In this document: positions 7,042-15,030 of the stretch, piece after piece
Position numbering within the stretch: position 1 is the first letter of the stretch
Layout: each line of letters starts with the position of its first letter
Assembly (NCBI RefSeq): GCF_018129685.1
Contig: NZ_JAFCLG010000012.1
Span: forward strand, 62,001 to 126,000
Source: Bradyrhizobium manausense
GTDB taxonomy: Bacteria > Pseudomonadota > Alphaproteobacteria > Rhizobiales > Xanthobacteraceae
Direction of reading: 5' to 3'
DNA length: 64,000 bases
Position numbers and translations under genes: made by a program
The notes under the pieces: generated by a model
Databases searched by the model: none
Seen by the model: only the letters and a program-made list of their open reading frames with translations
What the model was told of the DNA's origin: nothing

Positions 7042-7683
7042 ATGACCGCCAACGAAGTCCTTATTCTCGAAGACGATGCGACGATGCGCGCAATGCTGAG
7101 GGTCGTGCTCAAGAAAGCCGGATATGAGCCGTTGTTCTTTGCGGATGGCGAAGCGCTCATCGCGAAGGCCCGCGACACCACGCCGGCCTGCATTCTGCTC
7201 GACCTCTGCCTGCCGAGACAATCCGGCCTGGACGTCCTTGGCGAACTGGCTCACCGGAGCTATTCGGCGCCGATCCTCATGGTATCGGGGCAGGGCGACA
7301 TTGCAACTGCGGTGCGCGCGCTTCGAATCGGGGCCGCGGATTTTGTCGAGAAGCCTTTCAGCCCGACTGATCTGATCGCGCGGATTGTGTCGGCTGGCGC
7401 TGGCGAGCCGGTCCGTTCGGCAGGTTCGATCGCGCAATTCAAGCATTCGCGCAGACTGAGCAAACGCGAATCTGAAATTCTCGATCATCTGCTCGCGGGG
7501 TCCACCACCAAAATGATCGCGCGGAAGCTCGGCATCAGTCCGCGGACGGTCGAGGATCACCGCGCCAGCATCATGCGAAAGGCCCGCGTCAAGTCGATGG
7601 CGCAGCTGTCGGTCATGGCCTTCGAAGGAGCGCGGGTCTTGAAGAACCGATTGGCCGATCCTGCGCGCGGCACCTTGCATTGA
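7042..7683 (+). CDS. FixJ/NarL-type response regulator with LuxR-class HTH
   Basis: A 213-residue two-domain regulator. The receiver domain (3-120) has the acidic pair EDD near residue 10, the phospho-acceptor Asp in CILLDLCLPRQSGLDVLGE (about 55), the switch Ser in MVSGQGD, and the Lys in VEKPFSP. A LuxR/FixJ helix-turn-helix (about 140-200) contains LSKRESEILDHLLAGSTTKM, then IARKLGISPRTVEDHRASIM. ATG 7042 has AGGAAAGG about 9 nt upstream; the in-frame GTG at 7036 is too close to it. No histidine kinase lies next to it, so its partner is elsewhere. Confidence 0.88.
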   Translation: MTANEVLILEDDATMRAMLRVVLKKAGYEPLFFADGEALIAKARDTTPACILLDLCLPRQSGLDVLGELAHRSYSAPILMVSGQGDIATAVRALRIGAADFVEKPFSPTDLIARIVSAGAGEPVRSAGSIAQFKHSRRLSKRESEILDHLLAGSTTKMIARKLGISPRTVEDHRASIMRKARVKSMAQLSVMAFEGARVLKNRLADPARGTLH

Positions 7684-7767
7684 AGGAGCAACGGAGCCTG
7701 CGACGTGTTCCGCGCCTCGTCCTGCAATGATGCCATCATGCCCCTGTTTTGCCCGACGATGCAAGCG

Positions 7768-7786
7768 ATTTCGGTTATACCGAAAT
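7768..7786. promoter_or_regulatory. Unassigned perfect palindrome
   Basis: ATTTCGGTTATACCGAAAT has 8-base perfect arms around TAT. It lies between the converging 3' ends of the response regulator gene and hemE, where no promoter is needed. There is no T-run on either side, so it is not an obvious terminator. It looks like an operator, but for no visible gene. Confidence 0.45.
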
Positions 7787-7868
7787 TAGCGAGCACTTTC
7801 AATCCCATCCTACTGTGCATGGGGTTGTTTTCGCAGTGCTGTTTCCACCTCTTGAAAGCGGGATAAAA

Positions 7869-8903
7869 TTACCCCCGCACGCGCTTGATCATCTGCTCGA
7901 CATGGGCGATCGGCGTCTCCGGCTGGATGCCGTGGCCGAGATTGAAGATGAAGCGCCCTTGCGCATAGTTCGAAAGCACGTCGTCGATCGCGCGGTCGAG
8001 TGCCGCGCCGCCCGTGATCAGCACCAGCGGATCGAGATTGCCCTGCACGGCGACCTTGCTCTGGACGCGCTCGCGGATGAACGACGGTTCGGCGGTCCAG
8101 TCCATGCTGACGGCGTTGACGCCGGTCGCCTCGACATAGCCGGGCAATTGCGCGCCGGCGCCGCGCGGAAAGCCGATGATCTTCGCGTCGGGCACCTTTG
8201 CGCGCACGCCTTCGACGATGCGCCGTGTCGGCTCGGTCGACCAACGCGCGAATTCGGCGGGCGGCAGCACCCCGGCCCAAGTGTCGAAGATCTGCAGCGC
8301 ATCGGCGCCGGCTTCCAGCTGCGCCAGCAAATAGTCAATCGAGTTTTCGACCAGAACGTCGATGATCTTCGCAAACGCCTCCGGATGCCGGTAGGCCATC
8401 ATCCGCGCCGGCGCCTGGTCCGGCGTGCCGTGTCCCGCGACCATGTAGGTCGCAACCGTCCACGGCGCGCCGCAGAAGCCGATCAGCGCGATCTTTGGAT
8501 CGAGCGCACCGCGCACGATCTTCAGCGCCTCGAACACCGGTGCGAGCTTGCCGAAGTCGGCCTGCGCTGCGAGCATTGCGACTTTGGCCGGATCATCCAG
8601 CGGCTCGAGCCGCGGACCCTCGCCGACCTCGAAGCGCACCTCACGGCCGAGCGCGTAGGGGATCACGAGAATGTCCGAGAAGATGATCGCCGCATCGAAG
8701 CCGAACCGGCGGATCGGCTGCAGCGTGACCTCGGCCGCAAGCTCCGGATTGAAGCAGAGATCGAGAAAGCCGCCGGCCTTGGCGCGCACCTGCCGATATT
8801 CAGGCAGATAGCGGCCCGCCTGCCGCATCATCCACATGGGCGGGACGGCCCGGCGCTGGCCGGAGAGCACGTCGATGAATGGCTTTGTCGCAGACTGGGG
8901 CAC
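7869..8903 (-). CDS. hemE: Uroporphyrinogen decarboxylase
   Basis: A 344-residue cytoplasmic enzyme that removes four acetate carboxyls from uroporphyrinogen III to give coproporphyrinogen III. The substrate-binding N-terminus PMWMMRQAGRYLPEYR is intact, as are IIFSDILVIP, GFCGAPWTVATYMV, FDTWAG and the C-terminal NLGHGI. No ATG fits. GTG 8903, followed by PQSATKPFIDVLSGQ, gives the usual family length, with an AGGA about 8 nt upstream; the frame upstream of it has no conserved residues. It is not co-transcribed with the hemC at 4083. Confidence 0.92.
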   Translation of the reverse strand: MPQSATKPFIDVLSGQRRAVPPMWMMRQAGRYLPEYRQVRAKAGGFLDLCFNPELAAEVTLQPIRRFGFDAAIIFSDILVIPYALGREVRFEVGEGPRLEPLDDPAKVAMLAAQADFGKLAPVFEALKIVRGALDPKIALIGFCGAPWTVATYMVAGHGTPDQAPARMMAYRHPEAFAKIIDVLVENSIDYLLAQLEAGADALQIFDTWAGVLPPAEFARWSTEPTRRIVEGVRAKVPDAKIIGFPRGAGAQLPGYVEATGVNAVSMDWTAEPSFIRERVQSKVAVQGNLDPLVLITGGAALDRAIDDVLSNYAQGRFIFNLGHGIQPETPIAHVEQMIKRVRG

Positions 8904-8962
8904 GAGCGATCCTGATGCAGAATTGAGGTTCCTGATACACCGCCCCGCCGGAGGGGAACAGA

Positions 8963-8987
8963 GGAACCAGCGCAAATGCCCCGCGTT
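8963..8987 (+). promoter_or_regulatory. EcfG-type general stress promoter
   Basis: GGAAC (8963-8967), 16 bases, CGTT (8984-8987): an exact match to the alphaproteobacterial EcfG consensus GGAAC-N16/17-CGTT. The start codon of the small gene at 9014 is 27 bases downstream, leaving a short leader with an AGAAGGA ribosome-binding site. Confidence 0.8.
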
Positions 8988-9013
8988 GACCTGGTCGATG
9001 GAGAAGGAATCCC

Positions 9014-9229
9014 ATGGCCCAGACATTCAATCCCGCGCCGCACGACAAGCACGCCGACGATCTTCGCGATGCGCTGACCGCCGACCGTCACGCCGGGCTC
9101 GACGCCGGCCTGGAAGACAGCTTCCCCGCGTCCGATCCCGTGAGCGCCGCACAGCCGACGCCGTCGAAGGCCGACGCGGATGCCGACGCTCCCTCGCTGT
9201 GGGAGAGGGTTAAGGCGATCTTCGGCTAG
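9014..9229 (+). CDS. Small acidic protein with DSFPASDP motif
   Basis: A 71-residue soluble protein, highly charged and Ala/Asp-rich, with the block LDAGLEDSFPASDPVS at about 28-43 and a C-terminal amphipathic tail SLWERVKAIFG. The E-D-(S/T)-F-P-A-S-D-P motif recurs in many short alphaproteobacterial proteins of unknown function. A good AGAAGGA lies 5-6 nt before the ATG. The exact EcfG promoter at 8963-8987 indicates induction in the general stress response. Function unknown. Confidence 0.8.
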   Translation: MAQTFNPAPHDKHADDLRDALTADRHAGLDAGLEDSFPASDPVSAAQPTPSKADADADAPSLWERVKAIFG

Positions 9230-9395
9230 GGGCCGCCGGTTTCCGATGGGATTGCTAAGACCTTGTTAGTGATCTGCGGAAGCCCCGGTCCGTAGGAGTA
9301 CGGGAAAACCCGTAGATGAATGCGAATCTGCCCGGGCGCTTCAGGGTTCAATAACAGAAGCGGCAGAGTTTCCGACCATCGGAGATTTCTGTCGC

Positions 9396-11300
9396 ATGAA
9401 CTTCGCTTCACAGAGAGCTGGATGGAGTCGCCTGCCGCTGAGCGCGGCGGCGTTCGTCGTTCTCACCTGCGTGGCGATCCTCGGCGTCAGTGGCTGGCGT
9501 GAATGGGCCGCGCGGGATCAGGTGCTCAAGGGTGCCGAGACCGAGATGGCGAACGTCGCCCGCTCGTTGACGCAGCATGCCGAGGACAGTCTCGATCTGC
9601 TCGATTATGGCGTGGTCGGTGTGGTCAGCCGGCTGGAGATCGACGGCACCAATCCTGACACCATCGCAAAGCTCAGAAGTCTCTTCGATGCCCGCAAGAC
9701 GGCGATGGACCGCGTGCACAGCCTCGCCGTCATCGACGACCGGGGCAACTCGCTGACCTCACCCGGCACGATCGGTTCGACATTCAGCGACAACGCGTTC
9801 TTTCGCTATCACGAACTATCCCAGAAGCGAGACGCCCATGTCGGGCATCCGGTGAAGAGCCTGCTCGACGGCGAATGGGTCGTCACCCTGTCGCGCCGCT
9901 TCAACAAGCCGGACGGCAGCTTTGGCGGCGTGGTGCTCGCGACCATCAGTTCGAAATATTTGTCGCACTTCTACGAGCAGTTCGAGATCGGCCGCAACAG
10001 CTCGGTGTCGGTGATGTATAGCGACGGCATCATCATTGCGCGCAATCCGAGCAACGACAGATTCGTCGGCCGTAGCGTCGCGGACACCCAATTGTTCCGC
10101 GACCAGAATCTGCAGCGCCCGAGCGGGGCATTTCATTTCACCTCTCCGCTCGATGGCGCCGAGCGCGTCAGCTTCTTCAAGCGCAGCGCGCGCTATCCGC
10201 TGGTGCTGCTCGCCACCGTCGACAAGGACGAGCTGCTCGCGCCGTGGCGCTCTGCTGCGATCTCCCGCATGCTCTACGTGCTCGCGCTGGTGATTTTGAT
10301 CGCGATCATCGGCTCGGTGCTGGTGCGGCAGCTGCAGCGAGGCCAGCACATGGCGGCCGCGCTGATCGAGAAAGAGGCGCATTTCCGCCTGCTGGCGGAA
10401 AGCTCCAGCGACATGGTCACCCGCATCGGGCTCGACCAGCGGCTGCGCTATGTCTCGCCGTCCTCAATTCGCGTGGTCGGCTGGCGCGCCAACCAGCTGA
10501 TTGGCACGGAGGCGCTTGCCGGCATCCATCCGGAGGACCGGCCGCACGTCCAGGCCATCATCGACGCCATGAAGCATGGCGACGCGGAGGAAGCGCGCGT
10601 GACCTACCGCAATGTGCACCGGCAGAAGTCCGAGGTCTGGCTGGAATCGACCATGCGCGTGACGCGCAAGGACAACGGCAGCGTCGACGGCGTGGTTGCG
10701 ATTTCTCGCGACATTACCGAGCAGAAGAAGCTGGAGACGAGGCTCGAGACGCTGGCGATCGAGGATGGCCTCACGGGGCTCGCCAACCGCCGCCGTTTCG
10801 ACGAGCGGCTCAAGGAGGAGTGGGCGCGCGCTTATCGCGATCGCACCAGCCTTGGCCTGTTGATGATCGACGTCGATCACTTCAAGGCGTACAACGACGA
10901 ATATGGCCATCCCGCCGGAGACGCCTGCTTGCGCGTGGTCGCAAAGATCATCGCGGACGAGGTGCAGCGGATCGGCGATCTTGCGGCCCGTTATGGCGGC
11001 GAGGAATTCGCCATGCTGCTGCCGAACACCGATGCCGCCGGCTGCGCCCGGATCGGCGAGCGGATCCGCAGCGCCGTCCACGATGCGGGACTGCTTCACG
11101 CCTCCAACCCGGCGGGGGCATGCGTCACCGTTTCGGTCGGTGGTGCGGCCTGCCGGCCGGCGCTGGAGCGTACGGCGGGCACAGGCTCGCTGGTGGAGGC
11201 CGCCGACCGCGCGCTCTACGCCGCCAAGGATGCCGGCCGCAACAGGCTGATGATGTCCGGCGAGGTGATGACCCTCATGGCCAGGGCTTCCGGCCAGTAG
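9396..11300 (+). CDS. Membrane diguanylate cyclase: dCache sensor, PAS, GGDEF
   Basis: A 634-residue inner-membrane signalling enzyme that makes cyclic di-GMP. There is a transmembrane helix at about 14-34 and a periplasmic PDC/dCache sensor at about 40-285 (with DRGNSLTSPGTIGSTFSDNA and a duplicated FxxFY-type second lobe). A second helix is at about 291-310. A PAS domain (325-445) ends in DITEQKKLE, and a GGDEF domain follows (455-620). The active site is GGEEF at 534-538 and the inhibitory site RIGD lies five residues before it, so both catalysis and product inhibition look intact. No EAL domain. No partner gene is apparent. Confidence 0.92.
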   Translation: MNFASQRAGWSRLPLSAAAFVVLTCVAILGVSGWREWAARDQVLKGAETEMANVARSLTQHAEDSLDLLDYGVVGVVSRLEIDGTNPDTIAKLRSLFDARKTAMDRVHSLAVIDDRGNSLTSPGTIGSTFSDNAFFRYHELSQKRDAHVGHPVKSLLDGEWVVTLSRRFNKPDGSFGGVVLATISSKYLSHFYEQFEIGRNSSVSVMYSDGIIIARNPSNDRFVGRSVADTQLFRDQNLQRPSGAFHFTSPLDGAERVSFFKRSARYPLVLLATVDKDELLAPWRSAAISRMLYVLALVILIAIIGSVLVRQLQRGQHMAAALIEKEAHFRLLAESSSDMVTRIGLDQRLRYVSPSSIRVVGWRANQLIGTEALAGIHPEDRPHVQAIIDAMKHGDAEEARVTYRNVHRQKSEVWLESTMRVTRKDNGSVDGVVAISRDITEQKKLETRLETLAIEDGLTGLANRRRFDERLKEEWARAYRDRTSLGLLMIDVDHFKAYNDEYGHPAGDACLRVVAKIIADEVQRIGDLAARYGGEEFAMLLPNTDAAGCARIGERIRSAVHDAGLLHASNPAGACVTVSVGGAACRPALERTAGTGSLVEAADRALYAAKDAGRNRLMMSGEVMTLMARASGQ

Positions 11301-11306
11301 TCTTCC

Positions 11307-11525
11307 TCAATAGTGCGGTGGGCGCTCGTTGGCGGGGCCCGGCACATTCGCCTCGGCTTCCTGCAATCGTTCGATGAGCTGCGCGAGCTGCCGCGTCAGC
11401 CCGTCGATCTGCTTCCATTGCGCGGTGATGGTCTGGTTCAGCGTCTCGATCGTGTCGTCCTGATAGGCGAGACGTGTCTCCAGCGTGTCGACCCGTTCGG
11501 CGAGCGTCTTGATCTCATTCGTCAC
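11307..11525 (-). CDS. slyX: SlyX-family protein
   Basis: A 72-residue protein that is almost entirely one coiled coil (IKTLAERVDTLETRLAYQDD, then TIETLNQTITAQWKQIDGLT), with a Pro-rich tail ending ERPPHY. The length, the LEtrlAyQd.tie.LN core and the terminal PPHY are diagnostic of SlyX. The start is GTG 11525, which lies inside the end of the upstream trhO gene (11-base overlap), so translation is probably coupled. Role unknown; the E. coli homologue sits next to slyD. Confidence 0.85.
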   Translation of the reverse strand: MTNEIKTLAERVDTLETRLAYQDDTIETLNQTITAQWKQIDGLTRQLAQLIERLQEAEANVPGPANERPPHY

Positions 11526-12282
11526 CTGCGAGCCCCTTATCCCGTTCGCGCAAACCAATTTCCTGCAGGCCATGGCCGAGCGCCACGCGCTCATCGAACA
11601 CAAAACATGCGCCGCGCCAGCGGCTGTGCGCTTCCGGCACTTCTTCCAGATATTTCAGGATGCCGCCCTTGAGGTGATAGACCTCGGCAAAGCCGCGCGC
11701 CAACAGATGCGCGCTCGCCTTCTCGCAGCGGATGCCGCCGGTGCAGAACATCGCGATGCGCCGGTGTTTTGCGGGATCGAGCTTCTGGGCGGCGAAATCC
11801 TTGAACTGGCCAAAGCTCCTGATCTCGGGATCGACCGCGCCCTCGAATGTCCCCATCGCCACCTCGAAAGCATTGCGGGTGTCGATCACCAGCATGTCGG
11901 GTGAGGCGATCAGGTCGTTCCACTCGGTCGCATCGACATAGGTACCGACCTGCCGGGTCGGATCGGCGGCCGCGTCGCCAAGCGTGACGATCTCCTTCTT
12001 CAGCCGCACCTTGAGCCGGCCGAACGGCATGGCTTCCGCGGTCGAGAATTTCAGCTCGAGGTTGTTCAGCCGGCCCGCAAACATGGCCCCATGTGCGAGT
12101 TCCTGAGTGAAGGCATCGACCGCCTCGGCCGCGCCCGCGATCGTGCCGTTGATGCCTTCCTCGGCCAGCAGCACGCTGCCCTTCAGGGACAGGCCGTCGC
12201 AGAATGCGCGCAGCGGCTCGCGCAGCCCGCGATAATCGGGCAGGGCGGCGAATTGGTAGAAGGCGCAGACCTTGTACGTCAT
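11515..12282 (-). CDS. trhO: tRNA uridine-34 hydroxylase, rhodanese family
   Basis: A 255-residue protein (UPF0176 family). TrhO makes 5-hydroxyuridine at wobble position 34 of certain tRNAs using oxygen. There is an N-terminal acylphosphatase-like domain (1-95, with GTILLAEEGINGTIAG-type core VLLAEEGINGTIAGAAEAVD), then a rhodanese domain with VIDTRNAFEVAMGTFEGA and the active loop CTGGIRCEKASAHLLARGF, with catalytic Cys180. The C-terminus GAC.VFDERVALGHGL is the usual family end. The stop codon falls inside slyX. Confidence 0.9.
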   Translation of the reverse strand: MTYKVCAFYQFAALPDYRGLREPLRAFCDGLSLKGSVLLAEEGINGTIAGAAEAVDAFTQELAHGAMFAGRLNNLELKFSTAEAMPFGRLKVRLKKEIVTLGDAAADPTRQVGTYVDATEWNDLIASPDMLVIDTRNAFEVAMGTFEGAVDPEIRSFGQFKDFAAQKLDPAKHRRIAMFCTGGIRCEKASAHLLARGFAEVYHLKGGILKYLEEVPEAHSRWRGACFVFDERVALGHGLQEIGLRERDKGLAGDE

Positions 12283-12450
12283 GTTCTCATGGATCCCAGC
12301 GGCCCGTTTAGCAGGCGCCCGGCGCCCAGAAAACCCGCATGGCTCCAGACGCCCAAAGGTCTATACGCCCAGCGGATGGCAGCCATTTCGCTGGTATGCC
12401 AGCATTGCCCGGATGGGCTGGAATGTGTCATGTAGACCCGGTTTTTTCCC

Positions 12451-12466
12451 GGATGGCGTGCCATCC
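12451..12466. promoter_or_regulatory. Palindrome upstream of the gamma-glutamyltransferase gene
   Basis: GGATGGCGTGCCATCC has 7-base perfect arms with a 2-base centre. It ends 30 bases before the ATG at 12497, in the expected promoter/leader position, and no terminator-like T-run follows. It is a candidate operator for an unidentified regulator. Confidence 0.45.
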
Positions 12467-12496
12467 GCGCCCACGCCCTGAGAGAGCAAAACTTCG

Positions 12497-14083
12497 ATGA
12501 GAAACTTCCATTTCCCCGGCAGGTCCACGGTTCACGCCACCAACGCGATGGTGGCGACCTCGCATCCGCAGGCATCCCTTGCCGCGATCGAGGTGCTGCG
12601 TGAGGGCGGCACGGCGGTGGATGCGGCGGTGGCGGGTTCGGCCCTGCTCGGTGTGATCGAGCCGCAATCGACCGGCATCGGCGGCGACTGCTTCGCGCTG
12701 GTCCAGCCGCGCGGCGATGGCAAGATCATCGCCTACAACGGCTCCGGCCGGGCGCCGAAGGCGGCCAACGCCGACTGGTATCTGGAGCGCAAGATCAATT
12801 CCGTGCCGCTGACCTCGGCGCATGCGGTATCGATCCCCGGAGTGATCGACTGTTTCGCAACCGTGCTGCGTGACCACGGCAAGTTCGGCTTCGACCGGCT
12901 GCTGCAGCCCGCGATCAAGGCGGCGGAGGAAGGCTACGTCGTCGCCCCCCGCATTGCCTTCGACTGGAAGAACCAGTTCGAGAAGCTGAAGAACGGCACC
13001 AACACCGTGCGTTACCTGCTGCCGGGCGGCAAGCCGCCAATCGCAGGCGACGTCATTCACCAGTCTGAGCTCGGCAAGACTCTGCGCGCGATCGCCAAGG
13101 ATGGCCGCGACGCCTTCTACAAGGGGACGATCGCAGAAGACATGGTCGAGACCCTGCGCGGCATCGGCGGCCTGCACACGCTCGACGATTTCGCCGCGCA
13201 CACCACCGAGACGACGACGCCGATCGGCACCATGTACAAGGGGTACGACGTCTGGCAGTGCCCGCCGAACGGCCCCGGTGTCACTGCGCTACTGATGCTC
13301 AACATCCTGTCGCGCTTCGACCTCACGAAATACGCGCCGGTCAGCGTCGAGCGCTTCCATCTCGAGGCGGAAGCCGCGCGCATCGCCTACATGAACCGGG
13401 AGATGCATGTCGCCTCGCCCGAGCACATGAAGATCAACGTCGCCGAGATGCTCGAAAAGAGCTTTGCTGACGCGTACATCAGCAAGATCCGTCTGGACGG
13501 CATGCTCGACCTGCCGAACGTCGCGCCGCCGATGAATCCCTCGACCATCTACATCACGGTGGTGGACAAGGACCGCAACGTCTGCTCGTTCATCAATTCG
13601 GTCGCGCATTCCTTCGGCTCGGCGATCGTCTCCAACAAGACCGGCGTCTTGTTCCAGAATCGTGCCGGTGGCTTCCGCATCCAGCCGGGCCATCCGAACT
13701 GCATCGAGGGCGGCAAGCGCCCGCTGCACACGATCATGCCGGGACTGCTCACCAAGGCCGGCCGCTCCACGATGTCGTTCGCGGTGATGGGCGGCCAATA
13801 CCAGCCGACCGGCCAGACCCATCTCCTGACCAACATCCTCGACTATGGCTGCGACGTGCAGGAGGCGATCGACATGCCGCGCGGCCTGCACTACGAGGGC
13901 CAGTATCAGCTCGAGGACAGCGTCCCGGCAGATATCGTCGAGGGTCTCAAGAAGCTCGGCCACAAGACCACCAGCGTGGTCGGCCCGCTTGGCGGCGCCC
14001 AGGCCATCTGGATCGATTGGGACAAGGGTACGCTCACCGGCGGCTCCGACCCGCGCAAGGACGGCTGTGCGCTGGGCTACTAA
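12497..14083 (+). CDS. ggt: Gamma-glutamyltransferase family protein
   Basis: A 528-residue Ntn-hydrolase-type enzyme that, when active, cleaves gamma-glutamyl bonds (glutathione, gamma-glutamyl amides) after self-cleavage into two chains. The N-terminal subunit shows GGTAVDAAVAGSALLGVIEP and STGIGGDCF. The nucleophile region reads NPSTIYITVVDKD: Thr350 aligns with the autocatalytic Thr, while the following T-H of classical enzymes is I-Y. Further blocks are FQNRAGGF, GGKRPLHTIMPG and the C-terminal GGSDPRKDGCALGY. There is no signal peptide, so it is probably cytoplasmic, like the YwrD-type branch. Confidence 0.85.
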   Translation: MRNFHFPGRSTVHATNAMVATSHPQASLAAIEVLREGGTAVDAAVAGSALLGVIEPQSTGIGGDCFALVQPRGDGKIIAYNGSGRAPKAANADWYLERKINSVPLTSAHAVSIPGVIDCFATVLRDHGKFGFDRLLQPAIKAAEEGYVVAPRIAFDWKNQFEKLKNGTNTVRYLLPGGKPPIAGDVIHQSELGKTLRAIAKDGRDAFYKGTIAEDMVETLRGIGGLHTLDDFAAHTTETTTPIGTMYKGYDVWQCPPNGPGVTALLMLNILSRFDLTKYAPVSVERFHLEAEAARIAYMNREMHVASPEHMKINVAEMLEKSFADAYISKIRLDGMLDLPNVAPPMNPSTIYITVVDKDRNVCSFINSVAHSFGSAIVSNKTGVLFQNRAGGFRIQPGHPNCIEGGKRPLHTIMPGLLTKAGRSTMSFAVMGGQYQPTGQTHLLTNILDYGCDVQEAIDMPRGLHYEGQYQLEDSVPADIVEGLKKLGHKTTSVVGPLGGAQAIWIDWDKGTLTGGSDPRKDGCALGY

Positions 14084-14153
14084 GGGCGCCCCGGGGCTGG
14101 AAACGCGACCCTCGTTGCGGTAGACCCCTCCCGCCTCAAACGGAAGGTGTTCT

Positions 14154-14618
14154 ATGCAGCGTTTCCAGCGCGCACGTCTCGCCATCATGTCGGCGCTCGC
14201 GATCACCGTGATCGGCGGCGTGTCCGGCCTCGTTTCCACCACGGCCTCGGCCCAGACCGCAGGAAAGACCATGACCACAGCTTCAGGCTTGCAGACTATC
14301 GACAGCGTCGTCGGCACCGGCGCTTCGCCGAAGCCCGGCCAGATTTGCGTGATGCACTACACCGGCTGGCTCTACGAGAACGGCCAGAAGGGCAAGAAAT
14401 TCGACTCGTCCGTCGATCGCAATGAGCCGTTCGAATTCCCGATCGGCAAGGGCCGCGTCATTGCGGGCTGGGACGAGGGCGTTGCGACGATGAAGGTCGG
14501 CGGCAAGCGCACATTGATCATCCCGCCGCAGCTCGGCTACGGCGCGCGTGGCGCCGGCGGCGTGATCCCGCCGAATGCGACGCTGATGTTTGATGTGGAA
14601 TTGCTCGCGGTGAAGTGA
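14154..14618 (+). CDS. Exported FKBP-type peptidyl-prolyl isomerase
   Basis: A 154-residue protein with a signal peptide (positively charged start, hydrophobic 9-28, probable cleavage after TASA at about 33). A single FKBP domain (47-154) follows, with the substrate pocket blocks VMHYTGWLYENG, KFDSSVDRNEPFEFPIG, GWDEGVATMKVGGKRTLIIP and YGARGAGGVIPPNATLMFDV. It should catalyse proline isomerisation of periplasmic proteins. It lies 70 bases after the gamma-glutamyltransferase gene and is closed by the hairpin at 14637. Confidence 0.92.
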   Translation: MQRFQRARLAIMSALAITVIGGVSGLVSTTASAQTAGKTMTTASGLQTIDSVVGTGASPKPGQICVMHYTGWLYENGQKGKKFDSSVDRNEPFEFPIGKGRVIAGWDEGVATMKVGGKRTLIIPPQLGYGARGAGGVIPPNATLMFDVELLAVK

Positions 14619-14636
14619 CCACGGATCACCGCAAAA

Positions 14637-14670
14637 AAGAGACCGGCCTTACGGCCGGTCTCTTCATTTT
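14637..14670. terminator. Bidirectional intrinsic terminator
   Basis: AAGAGACCGGCC and GGCCGGTCTCTT form a 12-bp stem around TTAC. On the plus strand it is followed by a T-rich CATTTTC, and on the minus strand by TTTTTTG. It serves the FKBP gene (plus) and the CsbD gene (minus), which converge here. Confidence 0.85.
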
Positions 14671-14683
14671 CGTTCTGCCTGGG

Positions 14684-14902
14684 CTACTCGGCCGCTCGTT
14701 TTGCAGCAGAAGCAGCGCGATCAATCGCCTCCTTGGCGGAATCCTTTGCGTCGCCCATGGCCTTTTGGCCCTTGCCCTTCACTTCCTGGACAACGCCTTC
14801 GCCCTGCAACCGCTCTGAGCCGGTCGCTTCGCCGATACCTTGCTTGGCCTTGCCGATCGCCTCGTTAGCGGTACCCTTGATCTTGTCAGTCGTGCTGCTC
14901 AT
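14684..14902 (-). CDS. CsbD-family stress protein
   Basis: A 72-residue, Lys/Ala/Gly-rich helical protein with the CsbD layout: DKIKGTANEAIGKAKQGIGE, then a second repeat-like unit EVKGKGQKAMGDAKDSAKEA. CsbD proteins are abundant stress-induced small proteins of unclear mechanism. ATG 14902 has GGAAGGAGAG upstream. An exact EcfG promoter at 14934-14958 reads into it, consistent with general-stress control. Confidence 0.9.
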   Translation of the reverse strand: MSSTTDKIKGTANEAIGKAKQGIGEATGSERLQGEGVVQEVKGKGQKAMGDAKDSAKEAIDRAASAAKRAAE

Positions 14903-14933
14903 GAAACTCTCCTTCCAATTTGCTCGCGATGAC

Positions 14934-14958
14934 AACGCGTGATGGCTATGAGAGTTCC
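14934..14958 (-). promoter_or_regulatory. EcfG-type general stress promoter for the CsbD gene
   Basis: On the minus strand GGAAC (14958-14954), 16 bases, CGTT (14937-14934), exactly matching GGAAC-N16/17-CGTT. The CsbD start codon is 31 bases downstream. Confidence 0.85.
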
Positions 14959-15030
14959 GATTTTGGGTATGGCTTGATAGGGCCGCTTTGGTTAGTTTGC
15001 CGCGCACGGAACCAACAGAAAGCAAGTCAC

